This document shows positions 5,253 to 5,364 of a stretch of 5,364 bases of DNA, piece by piece. The DNA lies in assembly GCA_019689515.1 (NCBI GenBank), contig JADGHI010000297.1, positions 1 to 5,364 on the forward strand, in the 5' to 3' direction. This DNA comes from Acetobacteraceae bacterium. GTDB taxonomy: Bacteria > Pseudomonadota > Alphaproteobacteria > Acetobacterales > Acetobacteraceae. Each line of letters starts with the position of its first letter. The stretch's first letter is position 1. The translations under genes were made by a program, and so were the position numbers. Under the pieces are notes generated by a model that was given only the letters and a program-made list of their open reading frames with translations, did no database searches and had not been told where the DNA came from.

Positions 5253-5364
5253 TCCCCGAGCTTGGCCATTTCGCCCTCGCCCTCGCCTGCGCCATCGCCC
5301 TGGCGCAGGGCGTGCTGCCGCTCTACGGCGCGGAGCGGCGCGACGCGCGGCTGATCGCCCTCGC
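5249..5364 (+). CDS. ccmF: Cytochrome c haem lyase subunit CcmF, N-terminal fragment (runs off the right edge)
   Basis: Only 38 codons are visible. MIPELGHFALALACAIAL is the hallmark N-terminus of CcmF, with the first membrane helix at about residues 6-26, followed by a basic cytoplasmic stretch (ERRDAR). Full-length CcmF is a polytopic protein of roughly 650 residues with a WWD motif and four haem-ligating histidines, none of which are in view. It accepts haem from CcmE and ligates it to apocytochrome c together with CcmH. The ATG at 5249 overlaps the preceding stop (ATGA). The GAGG at 5244-5247 is only one base from the ATG, closer than a functional Shine-Dalgarno usually is, so translation probably depends on ribosomes finishing the upstream gene. 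Confidence 0.95.
   Translation, partial: MIPELGHFALALACAIALAQGVLPLYGAERRDARLIAL

Overview
The window is very GC-rich throughout, with G or C at almost every third codon position, and has the dense, short-spaced gene layout of an alphaproteobacterial chromosome. The combination of the family set, the proline- and alanine-rich tails and the ccm gene order fits a Rhodospirillales/Acetobacteraceae-type organism. That placement is an inference from composition and style, not a database result.

Layout. (1) 3-320 (+): 3' end of an unrecognised, extremely alanine-rich protein. (2) 416-1510 (+): ychF, a complete conserved GTPase/ATPase gene preceded by a perfect 9-bp GC hairpin. (3) 1521-1679 (-): a 52-codon membrane-hairpin protein with a good Shine-Dalgarno sequence, convergent with ychF and only 10 nt from its stop. 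(4) 3366 down to 1778 (-): a tight four-gene operon reading YciI family, EVE domain, GFA family (zinc, glutathione-dependent formaldehyde-activating-like), small Rieske [2Fe-2S] protein. The joints are 4 nt, a GTGA/TGATG overlap and an ATGA overlap. (5) 3367-3485: the only divergent intergenic region, which must serve both the minus-strand operon and the ccm operon. (6) 3486-5364 (+): a System I cytochrome c maturation operon ccmC-ccmD-ccmE-orf89-ccmF, with every adjacent pair joined by a 4-nt GTGA/ATGA overlap. ccmF runs off the right edge.

How the genes work together. CcmC and CcmD handle haem at the periplasmic face and load it onto the CcmE chaperone, which carries it covalently on a histidine. 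CcmF then receives it for ligation to apocytochrome c. The unrecognised acidic 89-residue protein between ccmE and ccmF is translationally locked into this series, which makes it the most interesting item here. The minus-strand operon contains four small single-domain proteins that are individually familiar but functionally undefined as a set. ccmA and ccmB do not lie upstream of ccmC in this window.

No tRNA, rRNA, CRISPR array, insertion sequence, phage gene or obvious defence system is present. Most of the window is ordinary housekeeping sequence, and no clearly new system can be claimed from it.
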